From positions 1 through 64,000 of the forward strand of contig NZ_BSYI01000023.1 in assembly GCF_030270585.1 (NCBI RefSeq): a DNA stretch of 64,000 nucleotides. Reading direction: 5' to 3'. Numbering within the stretch: position 1 is the stretch's first letter; every line of letters begins with the position of its first letter. Position numbers and translations under genes: made by a program. Of the stretch, positions 44,424 to 53,032 are shown one piece after another. The notes under the pieces were generated by a model. The model was given only the letters and a program-made list of their open reading frames with translations, was not told where the DNA came from and did not search any database. Origin of the DNA: Paralimibaculum aggregatum (GTDB lineage Bacteria; Pseudomonadota; Alphaproteobacteria; Rhodobacterales; Rhodobacteraceae).

Positions 44424-45404
44424 ATGCCCGATCCACTCGATCCGCGCGCATTGCCGCGCGCCCCCGCAACCACCGGCGCGACGCGCTCCGATCTCCACGG
44501 CATCCTCTGGATGCTGATCTCCTGCGCGCTGCTCTCCGGCGTCGCGGCGCTCGGCCGTCATGCCGCGCTTGCGGGGGTGCCGCTGCTGCAGATCGTGTTC
44601 CTGCGGCTCGCCTTCGCGGTGCTGGCGATGGCGCCGATCCTGGCGCATCGCGGGCGCGGGATGCTGCGCACGCCGCATCTCCGGCTCTACACGCTGCGGG
44701 TGGCGATGGGGCTGGTGGCGATGACGAGCTGGTTCGCCGCGATCTCGCTGGCGCCGATCGGCGAGGCCACGGCGATCGCCTTCCTGATGCCCCTGCTGGC
44801 GACGATGGGCGCGGCGCTGTTCCTGGGCGAGACCGTGGGCTGGCGGCGCTGGGGGGCGATCGTCGTCGGGTTCCTGGGCGCGCTGGTGATCCTGCGGCCG
44901 GGGATCGCGGAGGCCTCGCCGGGGGCGCTGATCGCGGTGTTCTCGGCGCTGGCGATGGCGGCGGCGAGCCTGATGATCAAGCAGCTCGCCGATCGCGACC
45001 ATCCCGACACGGTGGTGCTCATCACCCTGCTGATGCAGACCGTGGTGATGCTGCTGCCGGGGCTCTGGGTCTGGCAGCCGCTCACCGCGGAGCTCTGGCT
45101 GGTGATGGCCTGCATGGGGCTGTTCGGGATGCTCGGGCACATCACCCTGGCGCGGGCGCTGCGCGCCGCCGATGCCTCGGTGGTGATGGGAATCGACTTC
45201 GCCCGGCTGCCCTTCGCGGTGCTGTTCGGCTGGCTGCTGTTCGGCGAGCTGATCGACATCTGGACCTGGATCGGCGCCGGGATCATCTTCGGCTCGGCCT
45301 TCTACACCGCCCGGCGCGAGCGGCGGCTGGCTCAGAGCAGCGGCAGCGAGAGCGTGCAGCCCGCCGCCCCGGTGGCGAGCTCGAAGCCGCCCGATCCGCC
45401 ATAG
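44424..45404 (+). CDS. EamA/DMT-family transporter
   Basis: 326 residues with ten hydrophobic segments in two EamA repeats, each closing near a Glu (GEATAIAFLMPLLATMGAALFLGE in repeat one; DFARLPFAVLFGWLLFGE in repeat two). Such proteins export or import metabolites; the substrate is unknown. AGGA lies 8 nt before ATG 44424. Its last 73 bp overlap the convergent hydrolase gene. It is divergent from the peptide operon over 188 bp. Confidence 0.9.
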   Translation: MPDPLDPRALPRAPATTGATRSDLHGILWMLISCALLSGVAALGRHAALAGVPLLQIVFLRLAFAVLAMAPILAHRGRGMLRTPHLRLYTLRVAMGLVAMTSWFAAISLAPIGEATAIAFLMPLLATMGAALFLGETVGWRRWGAIVVGFLGALVILRPGIAEASPGALIAVFSALAMAAASLMIKQLADRDHPDTVVLITLLMQTVVMLLPGLWVWQPLTAELWLVMACMGLFGMLGHITLARALRAADASVVMGIDFARLPFAVLFGWLLFGELIDIWTWIGAGIIFGSAFYTARRERRLAQSSGSESVQPAAPVASSKPPDPP

Positions 45405-47131
45405 GGCCAGATCGTGAAGTTGTCCCGGTCGGTCCCGGCGATGCGGAGCCCGATGCGGTGGCCCTGCCGGAATTCCCACCCTGTCGGCAGGAAGGCGATG
45501 CGCCGGCGGACCTGCCGGCCGGCCGGCAGCGGCGCCGCATCGGCGCGGCGGAAGCTCGGCAGCGGCCAGGTGGCCCTGTAGGTGGGGCTGTCGTCCTCGC
45601 CGCCGTGGAGCGCGCGCAGCATCCCCTCGGTGACATAGCGCCGGCGTCCGTCCGGGGCGATGTCCTCGAGATAGGCGAAGAGGCTGGCATCCGGCGCCTC
45701 CGAGGCCAGCACGAGATCGAGCACCGCATGGCCGAGCAGCGTCGCCGCCTCGGCCAGCGGCGCGGAGCGGAAGGCGAGATCGGTGTCGCGGCGGTCCTCC
45801 CAGTCCGGGTAGAAGGTGCGCACGTCGCGGATCTGCAGCCGGCCCCAGCGGGTGCCGAGGCCGGTGGTCTGCGCCGGATCGACCCGGTGGGAGAGCGTGC
45901 CCGCCGGCCCCGGGGTCTCCTCCAGCGCGCCCTCGGCGAGGTGCAGCACCCGCGTCTGGCGATGGGGCGGCCAGGCCGCGGCCGCCTCCCAGCGCTCCGC
46001 CCCCATCACGTGGAGATGCACCGGCGCCTCCGCCGCGAGCCCGGTCTCCCGCCCCGCGACATGGGTGTCGAAGAAGCGGAGCACCTCGCCCAGCACCGGG
46101 AACTCGGGCGTCTCCTGCGCGCGGAACGGGCTGGCATTGACCCGTGCGCCGTGGTCCCAGGGGCCGATCAGCAGCCGCTTCTCGGCGCAGGGCGTGCTCA
46201 GGAACCGCGAGATCGCGCCGCCAGCATAGGCGCCGTCCATCCAGCCGGAGATCGAGAGCACCGCGAGATCCGCCCGCATCTCCGGCGCGGCGGCATGGGG
46301 GCTGAAGCTGTCCGGCGTGAAGCCGGGATCATGCGCCAGCCCGTCGTCGCGGAACTGGAACTCGCGCAGGAAGTCCTGCATCTGCGCGTTGGCGTCATGG
46401 GCCGCGATCGCCGCGGCGAGCAGCGCGCCGTCCGGGTCCTCGTCCACCGGCGCCGGGCCCTCGAGCGACGGATCGGCGAAATAGGCATAGCGCCGGAGCG
46501 CCGCGCGCCGGTCGCGGTCGAGCGCGTCGCAGATCGCCGCATAGCCGTCGATCAGGTCGGTGAGCCGCAGCCCGCCGGGGTAGAAATGGTCGCGAAAGCT
46601 GTCCCAGACCGCGCTGATCGGGGCGATCGCCTTCAGCGCCGGGTGCCCGGAGGCCGCCGCGAAATCCGCCGCCGCGCCGAGATAGGAGATGCCGGTGGCC
46701 CCCAGCCGCCCGTCGCACCAGGGCTGGCGCGCGATCCAGTCCACCACCTCGGCATAATCGGCGCGCTCGGCGGGGGAGCGGAAGCTGTCGCGGCTGCCGA
46801 AGGAGGCGCCGGTGCCGCGCACATCCACCGCCACCAGCGCATAGCCGCGCGGCACGAAGATGTCGCGATAGGCGGCGATGTTGGGGCTCGGCTCGGCGCT
46901 GCTGCCGGGGGCGAGGCGGAAGCGGCGGTAATAGGGCGTGAAGATCACCACCGCCGGCACCGGGCCGGGGGCCGGGTCGGGCAGGTGGATGTCGAGCGCC
47001 AGCCGCACCCCGTCGCGCATCTCCAGATAGCGTGAGACCGGCGCCGCCCGGCCCGCCTCCGCCGGCCGGCCGTCGAGATAGCGGCAGGGGTCGCAGCCCC
47101 AGGCCGCGGAGCCCCTCGGATCGTCTCCCAT
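45332..47131 (-). CDS. CocE/NonD family alpha/beta hydrolase
   Basis: 599 residues, full family length. The X-Pro dipeptidyl-peptidase S15-type alpha/beta-hydrolase domain has nucleophile Ser149 in GATGISYLGA, DVRGTGASFG near the oxyanion region, and a catalytic His in GPWDHGARVN. The C-terminal jelly-roll domain (from about 390) is typical of CocE/NonD. It hydrolyses esters or acyl-peptides; the substrate is not predictable. AGAGGGGG lies 8 nt before ATG 47131. There is no signal peptide. Confidence 0.9.
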   Translation of the reverse strand: MGDDPRGSAAWGCDPCRYLDGRPAEAGRAAPVSRYLEMRDGVRLALDIHLPDPAPGPVPAVVIFTPYYRRFRLAPGSSAEPSPNIAAYRDIFVPRGYALVAVDVRGTGASFGSRDSFRSPAERADYAEVVDWIARQPWCDGRLGATGISYLGAAADFAAASGHPALKAIAPISAVWDSFRDHFYPGGLRLTDLIDGYAAICDALDRDRRAALRRYAYFADPSLEGPAPVDEDPDGALLAAAIAAHDANAQMQDFLREFQFRDDGLAHDPGFTPDSFSPHAAAPEMRADLAVLSISGWMDGAYAGGAISRFLSTPCAEKRLLIGPWDHGARVNASPFRAQETPEFPVLGEVLRFFDTHVAGRETGLAAEAPVHLHVMGAERWEAAAAWPPHRQTRVLHLAEGALEETPGPAGTLSHRVDPAQTTGLGTRWGRLQIRDVRTFYPDWEDRRDTDLAFRSAPLAEAATLLGHAVLDLVLASEAPDASLFAYLEDIAPDGRRRYVTEGMLRALHGGEDDSPTYRATWPLPSFRRADAAPLPAGRQVRRRIAFLPTGWEFRQGHRIGLRIAGTDRDNFTIWPYGGSGGFELATGAAGCTLSLPLL

Positions 47132-47227
47132 GCGTACTGCCCCCTCTGGACCCCCGGCCGCCGATCTGCTTCGCTGGCCAGCCTAGCGGCCGGGGCCGCG
47201 CGGGCAAGAGGCGGACAGGGGGCGATC

Positions 47228-48355
47228 ATGCAGATGCCGGACGAGCGGGAGATCCTCGCGGGGCTGCGGGACTGGGTGGAGATCGAGACGCCGACGGGGT
47301 ACGTCGCCGGGATCAACCGGCTGATGGACATGGTCGCCGGCCAGTTCGCGGCGCTCGGGGCGGAGATCGAGCGGATTCCCGGGCGCGACGGGCAGGGGGA
47401 CCATCTCTCGGTGGCGCTGCCCTGGTCCGGCCCGGCGGAGACCCCCGGGCTGCTGGTGCTCTGCCATCTCGATACGGTGCATGCGGTGGGCTCGCTCGCC
47501 AGCATGCCGTTCCGCGTGGAGGGCGACCGGGCCTATGGCCCCGGCATCGCCGACATGAAGGGCGGGGTCTACATCGCCTACCGCGCGGCGCGGGCGCTGG
47601 TGGAGGCGGGGGCGGCGACGCCGCTGCCGCTGCGCTTCCTGCTGACCTCCGACGAGGAGACCGGCAGCGCCACCTCGCGCGCGCTGATCGAGGCGGCGGC
47701 CGACCGGGCGGCCTATGTGCTGGTCACCGAGCCGGCGCGCAGCGGCGGCAAGATCGTGACCGGGCGGCGCGGCCTCGGGCGCTATCGGCTGACCACCCGC
47801 GGCCGGCCGGCCCATTCCGGCACCAACCATGCCACCGGGCGCAGCGCGATCCGCGAGATGGCGCGGCAGGTGCTGGCGATCGAGGCGATGACCGACTACG
47901 ACCGCGGCGTGACACTGAATGTCGGGCAGATCCATGGCGGCACCTCCGACAACACGGTGCCCGAGCATTGCACCGCAGGGGTCGATCTGCGGGCCGATTC
48001 GAACGAGCTGCTGACCGAGATGGATGCCCGGCTGCGCGCGCTCGCGCCGGAGGACCCGGACGTGACGCTCAACCTCACCGGCGGCCCCAACCGCCCGGCC
48101 TATCGCAAGACGCCGGAGATCGCGGCGCTGTTCGAGCATGCGAAGGGGCTGGCGGCGGAGGCCGGCTGGGTGCTCGAGGATCTGCATACCGGGGGTGGCA
48201 GCGATGGCAGCTTCGTCGCCGGCCGGGTGCCGACGCTGGATGGGCTCGGGGTTGACGGCGCCGCGGCGCATACGCCGGACGAGCACCTCTTCGTCTCCTC
48301 GCTGGTGCCGCGCATGGTGCTGCTGCGCCGGCTGATGGAGACGCTGGGCGGCTGA
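47228..48355 (+). CDS. M20 metallopeptidase, carboxypeptidase G2-like
   Basis: 375 residues. Zinc motifs are VLCHLDTVH, GPGIADMKGG and TSDEETGS; the dimerisation lid follows at about 195-300, and the last His is in AHTPDEH. The wording resembles glutamate carboxypeptidase (CPG2) and related M20A enzymes that remove C-terminal Glu. It starts 96 bp from the divergent CocE-like gene. ATG 47228 has AGGGGG upstream; ATG 47234 is an alternative. Confidence 0.92.
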   Translation: MQMPDEREILAGLRDWVEIETPTGYVAGINRLMDMVAGQFAALGAEIERIPGRDGQGDHLSVALPWSGPAETPGLLVLCHLDTVHAVGSLASMPFRVEGDRAYGPGIADMKGGVYIAYRAARALVEAGAATPLPLRFLLTSDEETGSATSRALIEAAADRAAYVLVTEPARSGGKIVTGRRGLGRYRLTTRGRPAHSGTNHATGRSAIREMARQVLAIEAMTDYDRGVTLNVGQIHGGTSDNTVPEHCTAGVDLRADSNELLTEMDARLRALAPEDPDVTLNLTGGPNRPAYRKTPEIAALFEHAKGLAAEAGWVLEDLHTGGGSDGSFVAGRVPTLDGLGVDGAAAHTPDEHLFVSSLVPRMVLLRRLMETLGG

Positions 48356-48391
48356 GCGCGCCGGCCGGCCGGAGGGGGCTCTCTTCCGCCC

Positions 48392-50344
48392 TCAGCCCGC
48401 CGGCGATCTGGCTCGCGACGCCATTGCGGGGACCGGCCCGGCGGCCTGCGAGGCGGCGCGATAGGCGGCGATCCGCGCCGCCACCTCGGCGCCCGCGGCA
48501 CGTGCCGCCTCGAGCTCGGCGAGCGCCCCGGCGCGGGACAGCGCCGCCCGGTGCCGCGCGAGGCGCGTCCGCCCGGCCATGTCGAACGCCTCGAGCGCCT
48601 GTCGTGCGGCGCTGCCGAGGGCGAGGGTGGTGGCCTCCACCGCCGTCTCGAGCGCGGGCAGCACCGGGCCCATCAGCCGGCGCATCTCCTCCTCGGCCCG
48701 CGGCCCGGCGGGCTGCGGCCGGGCAGTGTCGGCAGGCACCTCCTCGAGCGCGGCCAGCGCCTCCGCCAGATCGAGCGGCCCGAGCCCCTCGGGCACCTCC
48801 GCGAGCGGCCGGCGCACGCCGGCCCGGGACAGTGCCGCGGCCATCTCGGCACGGATCCCGGCCAGCAGTGCCGCGAGATCGTCCCTCAGGCCACCGGCAA
48901 GCGCGGTGAGCGCCGTGCCGAGCCGCGCGGGCAGACCGGGGGCGGCGCCTTCCGCCGCGCCCGTCACCAGCGCCTCCGCCTGCTTGCGCAGGCAGGCCGC
49001 GGTCTCGGTGCGCAGCCGCGCCCAGAGCGCCGACATCGCAGCCTCGATGCGGGCGGCCCCGGCCTCCCGCGCCGCCGCGAGCGCCCGCTCGGCAGCATCG
49101 AAACGGGCCACGCCCGGAACCGCCTCCGGACCGGCATCCCCGGCGTCTTCGGCGGCGCCCCGGATGATCCGGATGTCGCGCGCCAGCTCGGCGACGGCGG
49201 CCCCGGCGATCGCCTCGAATTCCGCTGCCGCCCTGGCATGGACATCGAGTGCCGCGCACCAGAACAGCCGCTCGCCGATCGCCGCGGAGAGCGCCGGCAG
49301 CCCCGAGCCTGCAAGCGGCGCATCCAGCGCCAGCGCCTGCAGCGCCGTGTCGGCGGAGCCGAGGACCACCGGCACCGCCAGCTCCGGGCAGCGCTCGCGA
49401 CAGCGCCGCGCCACCGCCGCGGCGAGGATCTGCGGGTCGACGCGGCACGCGGCCCCCGGCGCCGGCTCGGCGCCGCCGCGGTCGAGAAACACGACCAGCC
49501 GCCGCCCTTCCGCGGCCAGCATCGCATCGAGCAGGTCGCGGTCGGCACGCCCGAGCGGCGCATCCGCCGGGATCACCAGCAGGCAGAGATCCGCCGCGTC
49601 GCGGCAGGCGGCGCTTCGCAGGCCGCGCACGAGAAAGCTCTCGTCCTCGCCCGGCGTCACCGCGACGACGACCGGCAGCGCGAAGGGGCCGGGCGGGCAG
49701 TGAAACGCCACCTCGCGGGTGATGTCGGCATAGCGGGCGCGCTCGGGGATCTTCGCGGCGCCGGGCCCGTCCGAGCCGAGATGGCGGGCCAGCACCGCCG
49801 CGTCGGGCGCCGCGAGCTGCCGGTCCCGGCCGAGCTCCGTGCGGAACTGCGGGCCGAGCCGCATATAGGCCCGCGTGCGCATCTCCTCGACCTGCCGTGC
49901 CAGGCGAAACGCGCGGCCGGCGCGATCCCCCGGGCCGGCCGGCGCGGGCGGCGCGGCGGCGGCCATCTCGGCCCAGTCGTCGGCGGAGAAATGCCGGATG
50001 CTCGCGGCATGCGGCGGCGCATCGGGGGCGCCGTGGCGAAGCGCGATCACGGTGGCGGATTTTGCCGGCGGCAGGTCGGGCAGGAGCCCCGGCGACCGGC
50101 TGAGCGCCTGCGCGGTGCGTGCGAGCCGCGCCTCGGTGCGCCCGCAGACCGCGATGGTATAGGTGCGGGCCTCGAGCGCCCGGATCGCCGCGGCCAGCGG
50201 CGCGGCCGCCCCGGAGGGCAGCGCGGCCTGCAGGTCCGCGGCGAGCTGCAGCAGCGCGTCGCGGTGCTCCGCGGCCTCGCGCCCGATCCGCGGCCCCGCT
50301 GCGGCGGACGCGCCGCTCCCGCCGCCGGCGAGCGCGCCGATCAT
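48392..50344 (-). CDS. Dynamin-like protein lacking recognisable GTP-binding motifs
   Basis: About 650 residues, Ala-rich and largely helical. The layout resembles bacterial dynamin-like GTPases: an N-terminal helix, a strand ARTYTIAVCG where the P-loop should follow, a VVVAVTPGED segment at the switch/DTPG place, and LCLLVIPADAPLGRADRDLLDA then RRLVVFLDRGG at the NKxD place. The P-loop position reads GRTEARLART, without GKS/T, and NKxD is absent, so GTP binding is doubtful. A long helical stalk-like region follows. The start at 50344 has AGAGGGG 7 nt upstream; GTG 50383 and ATG 50374 are alternatives. Remote similarity only. Confidence 0.5.
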   Translation of the reverse strand: MIGALAGGGSGASAAAGPRIGREAAEHRDALLQLAADLQAALPSGAAAPLAAAIRALEARTYTIAVCGRTEARLARTAQALSRSPGLLPDLPPAKSATVIALRHGAPDAPPHAASIRHFSADDWAEMAAAAPPAPAGPGDRAGRAFRLARQVEEMRTRAYMRLGPQFRTELGRDRQLAAPDAAVLARHLGSDGPGAAKIPERARYADITREVAFHCPPGPFALPVVVAVTPGEDESFLVRGLRSAACRDAADLCLLVIPADAPLGRADRDLLDAMLAAEGRRLVVFLDRGGAEPAPGAACRVDPQILAAAVARRCRERCPELAVPVVLGSADTALQALALDAPLAGSGLPALSAAIGERLFWCAALDVHARAAAEFEAIAGAAVAELARDIRIIRGAAEDAGDAGPEAVPGVARFDAAERALAAAREAGAARIEAAMSALWARLRTETAACLRKQAEALVTGAAEGAAPGLPARLGTALTALAGGLRDDLAALLAGIRAEMAAALSRAGVRRPLAEVPEGLGPLDLAEALAALEEVPADTARPQPAGPRAEEEMRRLMGPVLPALETAVEATTLALGSAARQALEAFDMAGRTRLARHRAALSRAGALAELEAARAAGAEVAARIAAYRAASQAAGPVPAMASRARSPAG

Positions 50345-50383
50345 CCCAAGGCCCCTCTGGCTGTGATCCAACATTGCCTCCAC

Positions 50384-50660
50384 CCGTGTCTAGATAGTAT
50401 CGGAGAGCAACCATACTGGCCAGTCGTGCCGCGAACACGCGAAACGTGATCGCATTTTTGACTGTCTACCACCGGTTGTACACCCGCAATTCTTCCCCGA
50501 CGTTACGGTTTCGCGCGACTGTGGGCGACGGGCCGCACAGGGCATATGCTGACCCGCCCCGCGGATAATGGCCGGGGCATGGCCGGTTTCGCGGCGCCCG
50601 CCCTTGCGCCGGCCGCCGCGGCGACTAGGCTGGCGCGCTGGGAACAGCCGGAGGTCGAAC
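50384..50660. other. Divergent intergenic region, AT-enriched
   Basis: 277 bp between the dynamin-like gene (minus) and the leucyl aminopeptidase gene (plus). It is clearly less GC-rich than the rest (CATTTTTGACTGTC near 50452) and probably holds both promoters. I found no clear operator or RNA gene. Confidence 0.4.
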
Positions 50661-52064
50661 ATGGCAGGCGAGACGGAGACGACGGTCGGCGAGGCGGAGA
50701 ACGGGGAGGCGGTGCCGCTCACCCTGGTGGAGCAGGGCGGGCTCGAGGCCGCGCTCGGCGATCTGCCGTCGGATCACGCCGCCTGGGCGCGGACCAACGG
50801 CTTTACCGGGCGGCTCGGGCAATGGCTCGGCCTGCCGGGCGCGGGCGGGGTCTTCGAGCGGATCCTCGTCGGCTGGGGCGACGCGGCGGCGCGGCGCCGG
50901 GAGATCTTCCCGCTCGGCGGCTTCGCGGCGGCGGCGCCCGCCGGCACCTACCGGCTGGAGACCGCGCTCGGCCCGCGCGAGGCGGATGCCGCGGCGCTCG
51001 GCTGGCTGCTCGCGCGCTACCGCTTCGACCGCTACAAGCGCTCCGACTCCGCGAATGAGGCGCATCTGCTGGCGCCGGAGGGGGTCGACGGCGTGCGCCT
51101 CGGCATCGTCGCCGAGGGGGTCTACGTGACCCGCGACCTGATCAACACGCCGGCCAACGACATGGGGCCGGAGGCGCTCGAGACCGCGGCGCGCAAGATC
51201 GGCGAGCGCCACGGCGCCACGGTTTCGGCGATCACCGGCGATGCGCTGCTCGAGGAGAACCTGCCGCTGATCCACACGGTCGGGCGCGCCTCGGCGCGGG
51301 CGCCGCGGCTGATCGAGCTTGCCTGGGGGCCGGAGGACGCGCCGCGGGTCACGCTGGTCGGCAAGGGCGTCTGCTTCGACACCGGCGGGCTGGACCTGAA
51401 ATCCGCCGCCGGCATGCATCTGATGAAGAAGGACATGGGCGGCGCCGCCACGGTGCTGGGCCTCGCGCACATGGTGATGGGCCTCGCCCTGCCGGTGCGG
51501 CTCAGGGTGCTGATCCCGGCGGTGGAGAACGCGGTCTCGGGCAATGCGATGCGGCCGGGCGACGTGCTGCGGGCGCGCAGCGGGCTGACCGTCGAGGTCA
51601 ACAACACCGATGCCGAGGGGCGGCTGGTGCTGGCCGATGCGCTGACGCTGGCGGCGGAGGAGGCCCCGGAGGTGATCCTCGACATGGCGACCCTCACCGG
51701 CGCGGCGCGGGTGGCGCTCGGCCCCGAGCTGCCGGCGATGTTCACCGACGACGAGGCGCTGGCGGCGGATCTCGCGCATGGCGCGGCGGCGAGCACCGAC
51801 CCGATCTGGCGGCTGCCGCTCTGGCCCGGCTACGAGCGGCTGATCGAGCCGAAGGTGGCCGATCTCGACAACGCCCCCAGCGGCGGCATGGCCGGTGCGA
51901 TCACCGCGGCGCTGTTCCTGAAGCGCTTCGTCGGCGAAAGCAGCTGGGCGCATTTCGACGTCTATGGCTGGTCGAACGCCGACCGCCCGGGGCGGCCCAA
52001 GGGCGGCGACTGCCAGGCGGCGCGGGCCTGTCTCGCCATGCTCGAGAGCCGGTACGGGCGATGA
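50661..52064 (+). CDS. Leucyl aminopeptidase family protein (M17)
   Basis: 467 residues. The M17 metal and active-site blocks are VGKGVCFDTGGLDLK (Lys and Asp) and the diagnostic NTDAEGRLVLAD. It is a cytoplasmic di-metal aminopeptidase of the PepB/PepA group. GGAGG lies upstream of ATG 50661. Its stop overlaps the NlpC/P60 start (ATGA), a pairing common in Rhodobacterales that suggests joint degradation of wall peptides. Confidence 0.95.
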   Translation: MAGETETTVGEAENGEAVPLTLVEQGGLEAALGDLPSDHAAWARTNGFTGRLGQWLGLPGAGGVFERILVGWGDAAARRREIFPLGGFAAAAPAGTYRLETALGPREADAAALGWLLARYRFDRYKRSDSANEAHLLAPEGVDGVRLGIVAEGVYVTRDLINTPANDMGPEALETAARKIGERHGATVSAITGDALLEENLPLIHTVGRASARAPRLIELAWGPEDAPRVTLVGKGVCFDTGGLDLKSAAGMHLMKKDMGGAATVLGLAHMVMGLALPVRLRVLIPAVENAVSGNAMRPGDVLRARSGLTVEVNNTDAEGRLVLADALTLAAEEAPEVILDMATLTGAARVALGPELPAMFTDDEALAADLAHGAAASTDPIWRLPLWPGYERLIEPKVADLDNAPSGGMAGAITAALFLKRFVGESSWAHFDVYGWSNADRPGRPKGGDCQAARACLAMLESRYGR

Positions 52065-52972
52065 GCCGGGCGGAGGGCGCCGCGAACGCCGGGCTCGATC
52101 CGCGGGTGACGCTGGCGCGGCCCGATCTGGCGGCGGCCGAGCTCGAGGGCCGGGTTTCCGCCGAGCGCTACGTGGCGCTGCGCGAGAAGGTGGTCTGCAT
52201 GCCGGTCGCCCCGGTCACCGCGACGCCGGATGGCGGCGCCGGGATGACCACGCAGCTGCTGTTCGGCGAGCGCGTGCTGGTGGCCGAGGAGGACGGGCAC
52301 TGGGCCTGGGTGCAGGGTGCGCTCGACGGCTATGTCGGCTATGTGCCGCTCAACTGCATCGACGATCCGGAGCTGATGGGCGCGGCGGCGCCGAGCCACC
52401 GGGTGACCGCGGTCTCGACCCATGTCTATCCGGCGCCGGACTTCAAGAGCCGCCCCGGCGGCGCGCTCTCCTTCGGCGCACGGCTCGCGGTGGCCGAGGC
52501 GGTGCGCGGCAACCAGGCGGATTTCGCGGCGCTGGCCTCGGGGGGCTTCGTGCCGCTCAGCCATGTGGCGCCGCTCGCGGCCCCGGCGTCGGACTGGGTG
52601 GCCGAGGCGGAGCGGCTTGTCGGCGTGCCCTATCTCTGGGGCGGGCGCTCGGCGCTCGGGATCGACTGTTCCGGCCTCGTGCAGCTCGCGCTGCAGGCGG
52701 CGGGACGCGACTGCCCGCGCGACAGCGACCAGCAGGCGGCGGTGCTCGGCACGGATCTGCCGCGCGGCGCGAAGCCGGCGCGCGGGGACCTCGTCTTCTG
52801 GAAGGGCCATGTCGGCATCATGCTCAACGGCACCCGGCTGCTGCATGCCAACATCCATCACATGGCGGTGGCCGCGGAGCCCCTTGCCGCCGCTCGCCGG
52901 CGCATCGCCGCGGCGCCCGCGGGGGCGGTCACCCGCATCGCCCGGCTCGACGGGGAGGCCCCTCCGGACTAG
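52061..52972 (+). CDS. NlpC/P60 family cysteine hydrolase with SH3-like domains
   Basis: 303 residues: two bacterial SH3-like repeats (about 40-105 and 110-170), then an NlpC/P60 domain with Cys203 (IDCSGLVQ), His250 (KGHVGIM) and His262 (LLHAN) as the triad. Such enzymes cut gamma-D-Glu-diaminopimelate bonds in wall peptides. There is no signal peptide, consistent with cytoplasmic muropeptide recycling together with the coupled aminopeptidase. Confidence 0.93.
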   Translation: MSRAEGAANAGLDPRVTLARPDLAAAELEGRVSAERYVALREKVVCMPVAPVTATPDGGAGMTTQLLFGERVLVAEEDGHWAWVQGALDGYVGYVPLNCIDDPELMGAAAPSHRVTAVSTHVYPAPDFKSRPGGALSFGARLAVAEAVRGNQADFAALASGGFVPLSHVAPLAAPASDWVAEAERLVGVPYLWGGRSALGIDCSGLVQLALQAAGRDCPRDSDQQAAVLGTDLPRGAKPARGDLVFWKGHVGIMLNGTRLLHANIHHMAVAAEPLAAARRRIAAAPAGAVTRIARLDGEAPPD

Positions 52973-53032
52973 TGTATCGGGAGGCAAGACGACAGATCGG
53001 CCAAGGCCGGATCGGCAGCGGGGCAGCAGCAG

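Noticed and set aside
48551-50449. A 632-codon frame antisense to the dynamin-like gene
   Set aside because: Low-complexity Arg/Gly/Asp/His-rich translation without motifs; the minus-strand frame has a ribosome site and a dynamin-like plan.
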